A stretch of 64,000 nucleotides of DNA from Mycobacterium sp. MS1601 (GTDB lineage: Bacteria > Actinomycetota > Actinomycetes > Mycobacteriales > Mycobacteriaceae), in the NCBI RefSeq assembly GCF_001984215.1, contig NZ_CP019420.1, positions 1,612,001-1,676,000 on the forward strand, in the 5' to 3' direction. Under the pieces are notes generated by a model, which saw nothing but the letters and a program-made list of their open reading frames with translations, was not told where the DNA came from and did not search any database. Positions within the stretch are counted from its first letter, which is position 1. Every line of letters starts with the position of its first letter. The position numbers and the translations under genes were made by a program. Of the stretch, positions 50,977-61,170 are shown in pieces.

Positions 50977-51753
50977 CTACCCGAAGCGGCCGGAGATGTA
51001 GTCCTCGGTGGCCTTCTGGGTGGGGTTGGAGAAGATCTTCTCGGTGTCGTCGACCTCGATCAACTGGCCGGGCTTGCCCGTGGCCTCGAGGTTGAAGAAC
51101 GCTGTCTGATCGGACACACGAGCAGCCTGCTGCATGTTGTGCGTGACGATCACGATGGTGAACTCCTGCTTGAGCTCTGAGATCAGGTCCTCGATGGCAA
51201 GGGTGGAGATGGGATCCAGCGCCGAGCAGGGCTCGTCCATCAACAGCACATCGGGCTGCACCGCGATGGCACGAGCGATGCACAGCCGCTGCTGTTGACC
51301 ACCGGACAGGCCACCGCCGGGCTTGTCGAGACGGTCCTTGACCTCGTTCCACAGGTTCGCGCCCCGCAGCGAGCGCTCGGCGGTCTCGTCCAGGGTCTTC
51401 TTGTTACGCACACCCTGCAGCTTCAGACCGGCCACCACGTTGTCACGAATCGACATGGTGGGGAACGGGTTCGGGCGCTGGAACACCATGCCGATGGTCT
51501 TGCGCACCCCCACCGGGTCCACACCGGAGCCATAGATGTCGTCGCCGTCGAGCAGCACCGAGCCCTTCACGTATGCACCGGGGATCACCTCGTGCATCCG
51601 GTTCAGGGTGCGCAGCACGGTCGACTTGCCGCAGCCCGACGGGCCGATGAACGCGGTCACACTGCGCGGCGGCACTGCCAGGGACACGTTCTGCACGGCG
51701 TGGAACGAGCCGTAGTAGATGTTGACGTCTTTGAGGTCGAGACGCTTGGCCAT
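50977..51753 (-). CDS. pstB: phosphate ABC importer ATPase PstB
   Basis: 258 residues. Walker A 'GPSGCGKST', PstB-type '[20 protein letters not shown]' (here '[12 protein letters not shown]'), signature '[17 protein letters not shown]', Walker B '[20 protein letters not shown]', H-loop '[18 protein letters not shown]'. Last gene of pstSCAB. Matches Rv0820 (phoT) by position. Confidence 0.96.
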   Translation of the reverse strand: MAKRLDLKDVNIYYGSFHAVQNVSLAVPPRSVTAFIGPSGCGKSTVLRTLNRMHEVIPGAYVKGSVLLDGDDIYGSGVDPVGVRKTIGMVFQRPNPFPTMSIRDNVVAGLKLQGVRNKKTLDETAERSLRGANLWNEVKDRLDKPGGGLSGGQQQRLCIARAIAVQPDVLLMDEPCSALDPISTLAIEDLISELKQEFTIVIVTHNMQQAARVSDQTAFFNLEATGKPGQLIEVDDTEKIFSNPTQKATEDYISGRFG

Positions 51754-51765
51754 ATCAGTTGACTC

Positions 51766-52680
51766 CTAGACCTTTTTCGGGGCAAAGAATTTGGCGATGA
51801 ACCGGGCGCCCACGTTGAGCACGGCGATGACGACGATCAGCGTGAAGGCGGCACCCCAGAGTCGGTCGGTGGGAACAGGATTGGCACCCGCACCTGCCGA
51901 CGTCTGGTCGAACATCATGCCGGGCAACGAGCCCATGAAGCCGCCGAACATGTCGAAGTTGATCGCCTGGGCGTAGCCCACCAGGATCAGCAGCGGGGCC
52001 GTCTCGCCCATCACGCGGGCCAGCGACAGCAGGATGCCGGTGACGATGCCCGACAGCGCTGTTGGGATGACGATCGCCGAGATGGTCTTCCACTTCGGCA
52101 CCCCCAGTGCGTAACTGGCTTCACGCAGATCCATCGGGACGATGCGCAACATCTCCTCGGTGGAACGCACGATCACCGGGATCATCAGCAGCACCAGTGC
52201 CAGCGACACGGCCAGGCCGGAACGCTGGAATCCCAGGGTGGCCACCCACAGCGCGTAGATGAACAGCGCCGCCACGATGGACGGGACTCCGGTGAGGATG
52301 TCGACCATGAAGGTGGTGAGCTTGCCCAGCCGGGTGCCACCGCCATACTCCACCAGGTAGATGCCGACGAAGACACCGATCGGAATGGAGATGATGGCGC
52401 AGACCAGCGCCTGCAGCAGCGAGCCGACGATGGCGTGGTAGGCACCGCCACCGGGAGCGAACGCCGTCATGCCGGCCTGGGAGTTCAACCACCAGGTGCT
52501 CGACATGACAGCGCCGATGCCCTTGGAGATGACCGTCCACAACACCCACACCAGCGGCACCATGGCAACCAGCACCGAGGCGGTCACCAGCACGGAGGCC
52601 AGGTTGTTGGTGAACTTGCGGCGCCCGCTGACACTTTGGAATGTCGGCGACTTCAGCGGCCGATCGAGTGTCGAGGTCAT
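51766..52680 (-). CDS. pstA: phosphate ABC permease PstA
   Basis: 304 residues from ATG 52680; a longer frame into pstC is rejected. Six membrane segments and the EAA loop 'EEMLRIVPMDLREASYALGV' with 'PKWKTISAIVIPTALSGIVT'. Overlaps the pstC stop by 4 bp and precedes pstB by 12 bp. Forms the channel with PstC. Confidence 0.95.
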   Translation of the reverse strand: MTSTLDRPLKSPTFQSVSGRRKFTNNLASVLVTASVLVAMVPLVWVLWTVISKGIGAVMSSTWWLNSQAGMTAFAPGGGAYHAIVGSLLQALVCAIISIPIGVFVGIYLVEYGGGTRLGKLTTFMVDILTGVPSIVAALFIYALWVATLGFQRSGLAVSLALVLLMIPVIVRSTEEMLRIVPMDLREASYALGVPKWKTISAIVIPTALSGIVTGILLSLARVMGETAPLLILVGYAQAINFDMFGGFMGSLPGMMFDQTSAGAGANPVPTDRLWGAAFTLIVVIAVLNVGARFIAKFFAPKKV

Positions 52681-53729
52681 GATGCGGACCTGTCCTTTCC
52701 GGAAACCGCGGCGCGGGCCAGCGAGTTCACCACGAACGTCAGGATGAACAGCACCAGGCCGGCCGCGATGTAGGCGCCCGCCTTGTACTGGTCGTTGAAC
52801 TCCGATGCCGCAGAAGCGATCTTGCTGGCGAAGGTGTAGCCGCCGTCGAACAGCGACCAACCAAACATCGTCTGGGTGCCGCGCAGGATGATCAGCAGCG
52901 CGATGGTCTCACCGAGTGCGCGACCGAGGCCCAGCATGGCCCCCGAGATGTAGCCGGACATCCCGAACGGCAGCACCGTCGTGCGCACCACCTCCCAGCG
53001 AGTGGCGCCCAGCGCCAATGCCGCCTCGATCTGGCCGCGTGGCGTCTGGACGAACACCTCACGGGTGACGGCGGTGATGATCGGCAGGATCATCACCGCA
53101 AGGACGATGCCCGCGGTGAAGATGGTGCCGCCGCCGGCCACCGAAGCGTTACCGGTGTCGAAGAGGAACAACCAGGACATGTGCTCGTTCAGCCAGACCG
53201 CGACCGGGCGGATGGCGGGCGCCAGCACGTACAGGCCCCACACGCCGTAGATGATCGACGGCACCGCAGCCAGCAGGTCCACCAGGTAGGCCAGCGGGCC
53301 CTTGACCCTGGCGTGAGCGTATTGCGTCAGATAGATCGCGATACCGAGAGCCACCGGCATCGCCAGAACCAAGGCGAAGACGGACACGAACACCGTCACC
53401 TGCAGCAGGTCGAGGATGCCGAAGTGCATCGCCGAGGTGTTGGTGGTGACCCAGTTCCCACCGAAGAGAAAGAAGTTCTCCTCGTTGCGGGCGAGAGCCG
53501 GGATGGCGCGCCACAGCAGGAAGAAGCCGATCGCCGCGATGATGACGACGATCAGGACACCGGAGCCCTCCGACAGCAGCCGGAAGATCCGATCGCCGGC
53601 ACGGACCTTCGTGCCGCCTCTGGACGGATCGGTGGAGATGGGTTCCGGCTCAGGGAAGGGCATGGCCATGGCCTCGCCCGAACCCGCGTTGAGCGGATTT
53701 GGTGTTGTCACTTCGACCCTATCGGTCAT
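52677..53729 (-). CDS. pstC: phosphate ABC permease PstC
   Basis: 350 residues from ATG 53729 (GTG 53741 is possible). A polar N-tail of about 35 residues, then six membrane segments: 'LIVVIIAAIGFFLLWRAIPA', 'VPSIIYGVWGLYVLAPAIRP', EAA loop 'VFVQTPRGQIEAALALGATR'. Pairs with PstA. It lies 52 bp downstream of pstS in the operon. Confidence 0.95.
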   Translation of the reverse strand: MTDRVEVTTPNPLNAGSGEAMAMPFPEPEPISTDPSRGGTKVRAGDRIFRLLSEGSGVLIVVIIAAIGFFLLWRAIPALARNEENFFLFGGNWVTTNTSAMHFGILDLLQVTVFVSVFALVLAMPVALGIAIYLTQYAHARVKGPLAYLVDLLAAVPSIIYGVWGLYVLAPAIRPVAVWLNEHMSWLFLFDTGNASVAGGGTIFTAGIVLAVMILPIITAVTREVFVQTPRGQIEAALALGATRWEVVRTTVLPFGMSGYISGAMLGLGRALGETIALLIILRGTQTMFGWSLFDGGYTFASKIASAASEFNDQYKAGAYIAAGLVLFILTFVVNSLARAAVSGKDRSAS

Positions 53730-53781
53730 TGGTCTTCGCACCCAATCTTCTCTTCAATCCTGCTGCGGCGCTACCGATGAC

Positions 53782-54927
53782 CTACGCCGTCGAGCCGATG
53801 GCGTCGATGGAGGTCAGCAGCCGCTCCTTGAAGGCAGCCGGCAGCGGCACGTAGCCGGCCGAGGACAGGTTGGCCTGGCTGTCGTTGGCGGCCACGGAGA
53901 GGAAGGACTTCACCGCTTCGGCCGTCTCGGCGTCGTAGCCGTTGGAGCAGACGATCTCGTAGGTGGCCAGGACCAGCGGGTAGGCGCCGGCTTCCTTGAT
54001 GCCGTAGATCGAGTCGAGGTTCAGCGCCAGGTCATTGCCCTCGCCGCTGAACTCGGCGGCGTCGATGGCCTTGCCCGCGGTCTCGTCGGTGAGCTCCACT
54101 GCGCCTGCGCCGGAGTCGATCTGCGCGAACGGCAAGCCCGCCTGCTCGGCGAAGCCCTTCTCGACATAACCGATGGAACCGGGGGTGGCCTGCACAGCCT
54201 GCACCACACCGGCGGACTTCTGGGCGCCTTCACCGGCGCCACCCTGGAACTCGCTGCCGGCTTCCTTGGTCCAGGACTCGGGAGCGGCGGCGATCAGGTA
54301 CTTCTGGAAGTTGTCCGTGGTACCCGAGGAGTCCGACCGGAAGATCGGAGTGATCGGGCTGTCGGGCAGGGTGGCGCCCGAGTTCAGTGCGGCGATGGCC
54401 GGGTCGTTCCACTTGGAGATCTGGCCCTGGAAGATCTTGGCCAGGGTGTCGCCGTTGAGCACCAGCGAGTCGACACCCTCGACGTTGTACGCCATCGCGA
54501 TGGGGCCGAAGACCAGGGGCAGGTGCCATGCCGGATTGCCACCGCAGCGGGCCGCAGCCTGCTCGATCTGCTCGTCCTTGAGCGCGGAGTCCGAACCGGC
54601 GAAGTCGACGTTTCCGGCGATGAACTGCTCACGGCCCGCACCGGAACCGGTGGGGTTGTAGGAGAGGTTCTTGCCCGAGCAGGCCTGACCCCAGGCCTGG
54701 TTGAACAGCGCGACGGCGTTCTGCTGGGCGGTCGAGCCCTCAGCGGTCAGTTCGTTCTTGCCGCCGCAGTCGGCGGAGCCCGCCGCAGCCGTGCCGCTGC
54801 CGGCCGAGCCGGACGACTCCGTGGAGCCGGTGTTGTTGTCGCTGCCGCAGGCTGTGAGAGTCAGCCCTGCGATGGCGGTCGCCGAAACGGTGGTCAGAAA
54901 TGCCTTGCCGAAGAAGTTGCGCTTCAC
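53782..54927 (-). CDS. pstS: phosphate-binding lipoprotein PstS
   Basis: 381 residues. Lipobox LTAC near residue 27, then a Ser/Gly-rich linker. Phosphate-site motifs: 'LTAEGSTAQQNAVALFNQAW', 'NPTGSGAGREQFIAGNVDFA', 'SDSSGTTDNFQKYLIAAAPE', 'GSIGYVEKGFAEQAGLPF'. High-affinity phosphate capture at the membrane outer face. First gene of pstSCAB, with a triple GTTCAYC repeat about 100 bp upstream. Confidence 0.96.
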   Translation of the reverse strand: MKRNFFGKAFLTTVSATAIAGLTLTACGSDNNTGSTESSGSAGSGTAAAGSADCGGKNELTAEGSTAQQNAVALFNQAWGQACSGKNLSYNPTGSGAGREQFIAGNVDFAGSDSALKDEQIEQAAARCGGNPAWHLPLVFGPIAMAYNVEGVDSLVLNGDTLAKIFQGQISKWNDPAIAALNSGATLPDSPITPIFRSDSSGTTDNFQKYLIAAAPESWTKEAGSEFQGGAGEGAQKSAGVVQAVQATPGSIGYVEKGFAEQAGLPFAQIDSGAGAVELTDETAGKAIDAAEFSGEGNDLALNLDSIYGIKEAGAYPLVLATYEIVCSNGYDAETAEAVKSFLSVAANDSQANLSSAGYVPLPAAFKERLLTSIDAIGSTA

Positions 54928-55029
54928 TTTCCCGCTTTCTCATGAGCACGCCGGTTCTTCTCGACCGGCCTTGAAGTGCTTTTCCTCCGGGGAAGTTATG
55001 CGGCGGTCATGGACGGCACACCCATGGAA

Positions 55030-55059
55030 GATGAACGCGAGGTGAACAGCCTCATGAAC
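55030..55059 (-). promoter_or_regulatory. Pho box upstream of pstS (three repeats)
   Basis: On the minus strand GTTCATG (55059-55053), GTTCACC (55047-55041) and GTTCATC (55036-55030), starts spaced 12 and 11 bp. The GTTCACC-TCGC-GTTCATC core has the classic PHO/RegX3 layout, 103-132 bp before pstS. Confidence 0.7.
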
Positions 55060-55102
55060 GACGGCTTTCGCCCGGCTGTGAGTCAGCCAATGGTGGGCGA
55101 TA

Positions 55103-56790
<1,688 letters not shown>

Positions 56791-56950
56791 CTGACCCTCC
56801 AGCAACCGAGAGAACATCTCCCAGATTCATGGCCGACACATCGCTGTTACCGACCGAGATCCCCTAACGATAGCGCCCAACCTGCTCTTTGGCCGGGTTG
56901 AGGGGGTTGCGGACCCGCCACCACGTGTTACGTCCTGCGCGTGGGCCACA

Positions 56951-57757
56951 ATGTTCGGCGTGCGCAAACTGCTGATCGGCCTCGGCGCGGCGGTCGTTTC
57001 GGTCATCCTCGGAGCCGTCGGCGTCGACTTCGGCGCGGCCATCAGCGCCGAATACCGGCTCTCTCAGACCGTCCGCACCGCCGCACGGCTGAGCTGGGAC
57101 CCGTCGGTGGCCATCCTCGGCTTTCCCTTCATCCCCCAGGCTGCGCAGGGACACTACGACGAGGTGGAGATCCGCGCCCACGACGTCGAGCACCCGGAGG
57201 TCGGCAAGGCGGCGCTGGAAGCCACGCTGCACTCCGTCGATGTCACCCAGTCCGGCTGGCTGATCAACCCCGGCGCCCGATTGCCGGTCGGCAAGGTGGA
57301 GAGCCGCATCATCATCGACTCCGCCCACCTCGGCCGGTACATGGGCATCAAGGACCTGATGGTCGAAGCCCCGCCGGTGGAGACCAACGACGCCACCGGC
57401 GGCACCACCGAGTCGGGCATCTCCGGCAGCGAGGGCCTGGTGTTCACCGGGACCCCCGACGCCGCCGATTTCACCGAACGGGTCAGTGTCGCGGTGGACC
57501 TGTCGATCACCGGCAGCGATCAGACCACCCTCGAGTTCATCCCCACCGGGATCCTCACCGGACCCGGCACCGCCGACGAAGAGGTGCCAGAAGACAAAGT
57601 GGCCGCGGTGCTGGCAGCCTTCGAGGCCACCCTGCCGAACCAGAAGCTGCCTTTCGGGGTGGCCCCTACTGCCCAGGGCGCGCGCGGATCGGACATCATC
57701 ATCGAAGGCATCGCCGAGGGACTAACGATCACCCCGGAGGAGTTCAACCAGAGGTGA
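56951..57757 (+). CDS. lmeA: LmeA (DUF2993) phospholipid-binding lipoglycan protein
   Basis: 268 residues. An N-terminal signal or anchor ('LLIGLGAAVVSVILGAVGVD'), then a DUF2993 domain ('AILGFPFIPQAAQGHYDEVE', 'TEFIPTGIL'-like 'TTLEFIPTGILTGPGTADEE', 'LPFGVAPTAQGARGSDI'). LmeA supports mannan elongation of lipomannan in the periplasm. Matches Rv0817c by position. Divergent from glnR across 160 bp. Confidence 0.88.
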   Translation: MFGVRKLLIGLGAAVVSVILGAVGVDFGAAISAEYRLSQTVRTAARLSWDPSVAILGFPFIPQAAQGHYDEVEIRAHDVEHPEVGKAALEATLHSVDVTQSGWLINPGARLPVGKVESRIIIDSAHLGRYMGIKDLMVEAPPVETNDATGGTTESGISGSEGLVFTGTPDAADFTERVSVAVDLSITGSDQTTLEFIPTGILTGPGTADEEVPEDKVAAVLAAFEATLPNQKLPFGVAPTAQGARGSDIIIEGIAEGLTITPEEFNQR

Positions 57758-58176
57758 CCCCCGGGATGTACACCGCTGTTGCACTCGTGCTGGCCCTGGG
57801 TGTGGCCACCGTGGTGGGCTTGCTGCTCAACCGTCGATCGGGCGCTGTGCGTCCCACCAGCGACGACGTCGCCGAAGTGGATGTCAGCGACCTCGGCCTT
57901 TCCCGTACCGGCCCCACGATCGTGCACTTCAGCGCAGTCTGGTGCGGGCCGTGCGCGGGGGTCAGGAAAGTGGTCAACCAGGTGTGCGCCGACAGCCCGG
58001 GTACGGCGCACGTAGAGATCGACATGGACGCCGATCCGGCCGCGGCCAGGCGGCTGTCGGTGCTGTCGCTGCCCACGACGTTCATCTTCGACGCGCAGGG
58101 TAAGCAGCGCTACCGCCTCTCCGGAGTGCCCAAGGCCGCTGACCTGCGCTCCGCCCTTGCATCGCTATTGGCCTGA
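57754..58176 (+). CDS. thiX: membrane-anchored thioredoxin ThiX
   Basis: 140 residues from a GTG overlapping the lmeA stop. One N-terminal membrane helix ('MYTAVALVLALGVATVVGLL'), then a thioredoxin fold with 'VHFSAVWCGPCAGVRKVV' active site WCGPC and cis-Pro in 'LSLPTTFIFD'. Probably a thiol-disulfide protein outside the membrane or at its inner face. Matches Rv0816c. Confidence 0.88.
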   Translation: MTPGMYTAVALVLALGVATVVGLLLNRRSGAVRPTSDDVAEVDVSDLGLSRTGPTIVHFSAVWCGPCAGVRKVVNQVCADSPGTAHVEIDMDADPAAARRLSVLSLPTTFIFDAQGKQRYRLSGVPKAADLRSALASLLA

Positions 58177-58192
58177 CCAGGGTGTCATTGGG

Positions 58193-58198
58193 TATGGT
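58193..58198 (+). promoter_or_regulatory. -10 box of the sulfur operon leader
   Basis: TATGGT, 7 nt, then GTG 58206. It drives a leaderless message starting with the polycysteine peptide. Confidence 0.65.
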
Positions 58199-58205
58199 GT
58201 GCGTC

Positions 58206-58298
58206 GTGTCAACCCGACTCGAGCTCGTGCTCACCAAGCGCCGCGCAGTGGACCTGTGCCGCGTTGCGGGTTGTTGCTGTTGTTGTTGTAGCTGCTGA
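58206..58298 (+). CDS. polycysteine leader peptide (cysteine-responsive attenuator)
   Basis: 30 codons from a leaderless GTG: 'MSTRLELVLTKRRAVDLCRV' then a run of six Cys codons (58272-58289), Ser, Cys and TGA. An in-frame ATG at 58194 also exists but overlaps the -10 box. Mycobacterial leaders of this kind are reported as cysteine attenuators: with little Cys-tRNA the ribosome stalls on the Cys run and exposes downstream translation signals. Here the next genes are DUF4395, thiosulfate sulfurtransferase and SseC, all sulfur-related. Confidence 0.9.
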   Translation: MSTRLELVLTKRRAVDLCRVAGCCCCCCSC

Positions 58299-58325
58299 AC
58301 AGCCGCGCTCTACCGCGCCGCCTTC

Positions 58326-58351
58326 GGAGCAGACCTGTCCGGACTGCCTCC
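58326..58351 (+). promoter_or_regulatory. candidate attenuator hairpin
   Basis: GGAGCAG (58326-58332) can pair with CTGCCTCC (58344-58351), one bulge. The CTCC strand could instead pair with the GGAG of the DUF4395 ribosome site (58387-58390), which would give two exclusive structures. This is inference from the sequence. Confidence 0.4.
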
Positions 58352-58399
58352 AGCCAGCCTTCCGACACAACAGATCTCACGCATGAGGAGCACTCTCCA

Positions 58400-58867
58400 G
58401 TGGCACCCGATCTCGAACAGGCCTATATCGACTCGGTCGATGTGCGCGGCCCTCGCTTCGTCGCTTGGGTGACCACCGGCGTCCTGATCGCCACATTGGC
58501 GCTCTCGGTGGTCAGCTCGAGCGTGGCGGCTGTGGTGCTGGGACTGCAGGCACTGGTTTTCGCCGTCGGTGCAGGGCGCGGCCCGAAGCAGCATCCCTAC
58601 GGTCGCGTCTTCGCCGCGGTCGTCGCTCCCCGGCTGGGTCCGGTATCCGAGAAAGAACCGGTGCCGCCGCTGAAGTTCGCCCAACTCGTGGGTTTCGCCT
58701 TCGCAGTCCTCGGCACCGTCGGCTTCGCCTTCGGCTCCCCACTGCTGGGCACCATCGCGACGGCGTTCGCGCTGTTCGCAGCCTTTCTCAACGCAGCCTT
58801 CGGCATTTGCCTCGGTTGCCAGATCTACCCGCTTGTCGCGCGCCTGCGCACCCCCGTAATCAACTGA
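58400..58867 (+). CDS. DUF4395 membrane protein
   Basis: 155 residues from GTG 58400, 9 nt after GAGGAG. Four membrane segments in two pairs ('FVAWVTTGVLIATLALSVVS', 'LVGFAFAVLGTVGFAFGSPL') and a conserved C-terminal 'FGICLGCQIYPLVARL' with a CxxC pair. The family often sits with rhodaneses, which suggests transport or relay of sulfur species. Its role is unproven. Confidence 0.88.
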   Translation: MAPDLEQAYIDSVDVRGPRFVAWVTTGVLIATLALSVVSSSVAAVVLGLQALVFAVGAGRGPKQHPYGRVFAAVVAPRLGPVSEKEPVPPLKFAQLVGFAFAVLGTVGFAFGSPLLGTIATAFALFAAFLNAAFGICLGCQIYPLVARLRTPVIN

Positions 58868-58885
58868 AGCGAGAGGAACCACTCC

Positions 58886-59719
58886 ATGGCACGCTCCGAC
58901 GTCCTGGTCTCCGTTGACTGGGCCGAGAGCAATCTCGATGCACCGAACATCGTCTTCGTCGAGGTCGACGAGGACACCAGCGCGTACGACGGTGGTCACA
59001 TCACCGGCGCCGTCAAGCTCGACTGGAAAACCGATCTGCAGGACCCGGTCCGTCGTGATTTCGTCGACGCCCAGCAGTTCTCCAAGCTGCTCTCCGAGCG
59101 CGGCATCGCCAACGACGACACCGTGGTGCTCTACGGAGGCAACAACAACTGGTTCGCCGCCTACGCCTACTGGTACTTCAAGCTCTACGGCCATGAGAAC
59201 GTCAAGTTGATCGACGGCGGCCGCAAGAAGTGGGAGCTCGACGGACGCACGTTGTCCAGTGAGGCCGTGAGCCGTCCCCAGACCAGCTACTCGGCCAAGG
59301 ATCCCGACCTCAGCATCCGCGCATTCCGCGACGAGGTCATCGCGTCGATCGGCACCAAGAACCTCGTCGACGTCCGCTCCCCTGACGAGTTCTCCGGCAA
59401 GATCCTGGCACCGGCTCACCTGCCGCAGGAGCAGAGCCAGCGTCCCGGGCACGTCCCGTCCGCCATCAACGTTCCGTGGAGCAAGGCCGCCAACGAGGAC
59501 GGCACCTTCAAGTCCGACGAGGAACTGGCCAAGCTGTACGGCGACGCCGGCTTGGACGGCGAGAAGGAGATCATCGCCTACTGCCGGATCGGTGAGCGTT
59601 CGTCGCACACCTGGTTCGTGCTGCGGGAGATCCTGGGACATCAGAACGTCAAGAACTATGACGGCAGTTGGTGCGAATACGGTTCCCTCGTGGGGGCCCC
59701 GATCGAGTTGGGAAGTTAA
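58886..59719 (+). CDS. cysA2: thiosulfate sulfurtransferase CysA2 (rhodanese)
   Basis: 277 residues, two rhodanese domains. The active-site Cys is in 'IAYCRIGERSSHTWFVLREI' of the second domain. Other landmarks: 'AYDGGHITGAVKLDWKTDLQ', 'VVLYGGNNNWFAAYAYWYFK', 'LVDVRSPDEFSGKILAPAHL'. Transfers sulfane sulfur from thiosulfate. Follows DUF4395 by 18 bp and precedes sseC by 4 bp. Matches Rv0815c. Confidence 0.95.
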   Translation: MARSDVLVSVDWAESNLDAPNIVFVEVDEDTSAYDGGHITGAVKLDWKTDLQDPVRRDFVDAQQFSKLLSERGIANDDTVVLYGGNNNWFAAYAYWYFKLYGHENVKLIDGGRKKWELDGRTLSSEAVSRPQTSYSAKDPDLSIRAFRDEVIASIGTKNLVDVRSPDEFSGKILAPAHLPQEQSQRPGHVPSAINVPWSKAANEDGTFKSDEELAKLYGDAGLDGEKEIIAYCRIGERSSHTWFVLREILGHQNVKNYDGSWCEYGSLVGAPIELGS

Positions 59720-59723
59720 GAAC

Positions 59724-60026
59724 ATGTGCTCAGCCCCTAAGCAAGGCCTGACCCTGCCCTCCAGCGTCGACCTCGAGAAGGAGACGGTGATCACCGGACG
59801 GGTCGTCGACGGCAGCGGCCAGACCGTTGGCGGCGCCTTCGTCCGCCTGCTGGACTCCTCTGACGAGTTCACCGCAGAGGTCGTCGCCTCGGCCACCGGT
59901 GACTTCCGGTTCTTCGCGGCCCCCGGTACCTGGCGGGTGCGGGCGCTGTCCAAGGCCGGTAACGGCGACGTGGTCGTGGTGCCGGACGGCGCCGGGATCA
60001 CCGAAGTCGACGTCAAGGTCGCTTAA
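59724..60026 (+). CDS. sseC2: SseC (DUF1416) sulfur-metabolism protein
   Basis: 100 residues, a transthyretin-like beta sandwich: 'VITGRVVDGSGQTVGGAFVR', 'SATGDFRFFAAPGTWRVRAL', 'DGAGITEVDVKVA'. The N-terminal 'MCSAPKQG' keeps the Cys2 typical of the family. It always travels with CysA-type rhodaneses in mycobacteria; its mechanism is not known. Last gene of the leader-controlled operon. Confidence 0.9.
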   Translation: MCSAPKQGLTLPSSVDLEKETVITGRVVDGSGQTVGGAFVRLLDSSDEFTAEVVASATGDFRFFAAPGTWRVRALSKAGNGDVVVVPDGAGITEVDVKVA

Positions 60027-60036
60027 AACTCCTCCC

Positions 60037-60089
60037 CGCGGGCGTGCGTGATGATCACGTCGAAATGTGTGCAATCACGCACGCTCGCG
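60037..60089 (+). terminator. long hairpin after the sulfur operon
   Basis: Arms GCGTGCGTGAT (60042-60052) and ATCACGCACGC (60074-60084) are perfect; five more pairs with one G-U extend outwards to 60037 and 60089. 21-nt loop. Confidence 0.75.
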
Positions 60090-60125
60090 CGAGGGCCCGA
60101 GGGCGTCACAGCCCAGAGAAGGAAC

Positions 60126-60131
60126 TAGACT
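60126..60131 (+). promoter_or_regulatory. -10 box of leaderless small-peptide promoter
   Basis: TAGACT, 7 nt, then GTG 60139. Confidence 0.55.
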
Positions 60132-60138
60132 CGACGCC

Positions 60139-60237
60139 GTGGTGCTGTTCTTCGAACTCCTGCTCGTCGCGGCCGTTGTCGTGATCACCTGGTTCGCCCT
60201 GTACGCGCTGTACCGGCTTGTCACCGACGAGTCGTGA
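60139..60237 (+). CDS. single-helix membrane peptide, 32 aa
   Basis: A leaderless GTG at 60139 opens 32 codons to TGA 60235-60237. The product is one membrane helix ('[20 protein letters not shown]') with a short basic-acidic tail 'LYRLVTDES'. The stop overlaps the start of the nitrobindin gene (GTGA), so the two are translationally coupled. No family is known to me. It resembles other small mycobacterial membrane peptides that annotation pipelines miss. Confidence 0.7.
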   Translation: MVLFFELLLVAAVVVITWFALYALYRLVTDES

Positions 60238-60884
60238 CTGACGCTGAATCGCAAGCAGGTCCAGGCGACCGTGCGGTAGCCGCCGCGGCAGAGCGTGCCA
60301 AAGAGACCGCGGTGCGCAACATCCCCGCGTTCGGCGATCTGCCGCTGCCCCCGGATACCGCCAATCTGCGCGAGGGTGCGGACCTCAATGATGCTCTGCT
60401 TGCGCTGTTGCCGTTGGTCGGAGTCTGGCGCGGTGAGGGTGAGGGCCGCGGTGCGCAGGGCGACTACCGGTTCGGCCAGCAGATCGTGGTCTCCCATGAT
60501 GGTGGCGACTATCTGATCTGGGAAGCGCGCTCCTGGCGCCTGGATGACGACGGCGCCTACCATTCCGTCGGACTGCGTGAGACCGGTTTCTGGCGGTTCG
60601 TCAACGACCCGGCCGATCCGAACGAGACCCAGGCCATCGAACTGCTCCTGGCCCATTCGGCGGGCTACGTCGAGTTGTTCTACGGTCATCCGCGCAACCA
60701 GGCCTCATGGGAGCTGGTGACCGATGCCCTGGCCCGCAGCAAGTCCGGGATGCTGGTCGGCGGCGCCAAGCGGCTCTACGGCATTGTCGAGGGCGGCGAT
60801 CTTGCCTATGTCGAAGAGCGCGTGGACGCCGACGGTGGCCTGGTCCCGCATCTGTCGGCCCGGCTGTCCCGGTTCGTGGGCTGA
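60234..60884 (+). CDS. nitrobindin-like (FABP/DUF1794) heme protein
   Basis: 216 residues. Motif '[20 protein letters not shown]' (GxWxGxGxG) and C-terminal '[13 protein letters not shown]', whose histidine ligates heme in nitrobindins. Ten-stranded beta barrel. The family isomerises peroxynitrite to nitrate and resembles fatty-acid-binding proteins. Matches Rv0813c by position. The N-terminal 30 residues are an Ala/Glu-rich extension. Confidence 0.9.
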   Translation: MTDAESQAGPGDRAVAAAAERAKETAVRNIPAFGDLPLPPDTANLREGADLNDALLALLPLVGVWRGEGEGRGAQGDYRFGQQIVVSHDGGDYLIWEARSWRLDDDGAYHSVGLRETGFWRFVNDPADPNETQAIELLLAHSAGYVELFYGHPRNQASWELVTDALARSKSGMLVGGAKRLYGIVEGGDLAYVEERVDADGGLVPHLSARLSRFVG

Positions 60885-60897
60885 CAAACCCTTGCCC

Positions 60898-61170
60898 GTG
60901 TTTCGCGCTGCGGCATATGCGCTTGCGGTGACGACAGTGCTGACGGCCTGTGGGTCGACGCCGCCCGAGCCGCAATCCCCCACCGTCGAGCCGTCGACCG
61001 AACACGGGTCGTTCGCGCAATGCCTGGCCGAGCACGGCATCGAGCAGCCACCCGGACCTGCACTGGGCCCCGCTCCCGGCCCCGCGGCGCCACCACCGGA
61101 TGTCGATCCGGCCGCATGGGAGCAGGCCATGGCCGCCTGTTCCGAGCTGGCTCCGGGACCGGGTCCCTAA
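60898..61170 (+). CDS. small proline-rich lipoprotein
   Basis: 90 residues from GTG 60898 (TTG 60892 is possible). Lipobox LTAC near residue 19, then a Pro/Glu-rich stretch and two cysteines ('FAQCLAEHGIEQPPGPALGP', 'MAACSELAPGPGP'). No family recognised. The 3' end overlaps the convergent binding-protein gene by 4 bp. Confidence 0.7.
   Translation: MFRAAAYALAVTTVLTACGSTPPEPQSPTVEPSTEHGSFAQCLAEHGIEQPPGPALGPAPGPAAPPPDVDPAAWEQAMAACSELAPGPGP

Noticed and set aside
58310..60016. 568-codon minus-strand frame antisense to DUF4395, cysA2 and sseC
   Set aside because: Antisense shadow of three recognised genes with matched operon signals.
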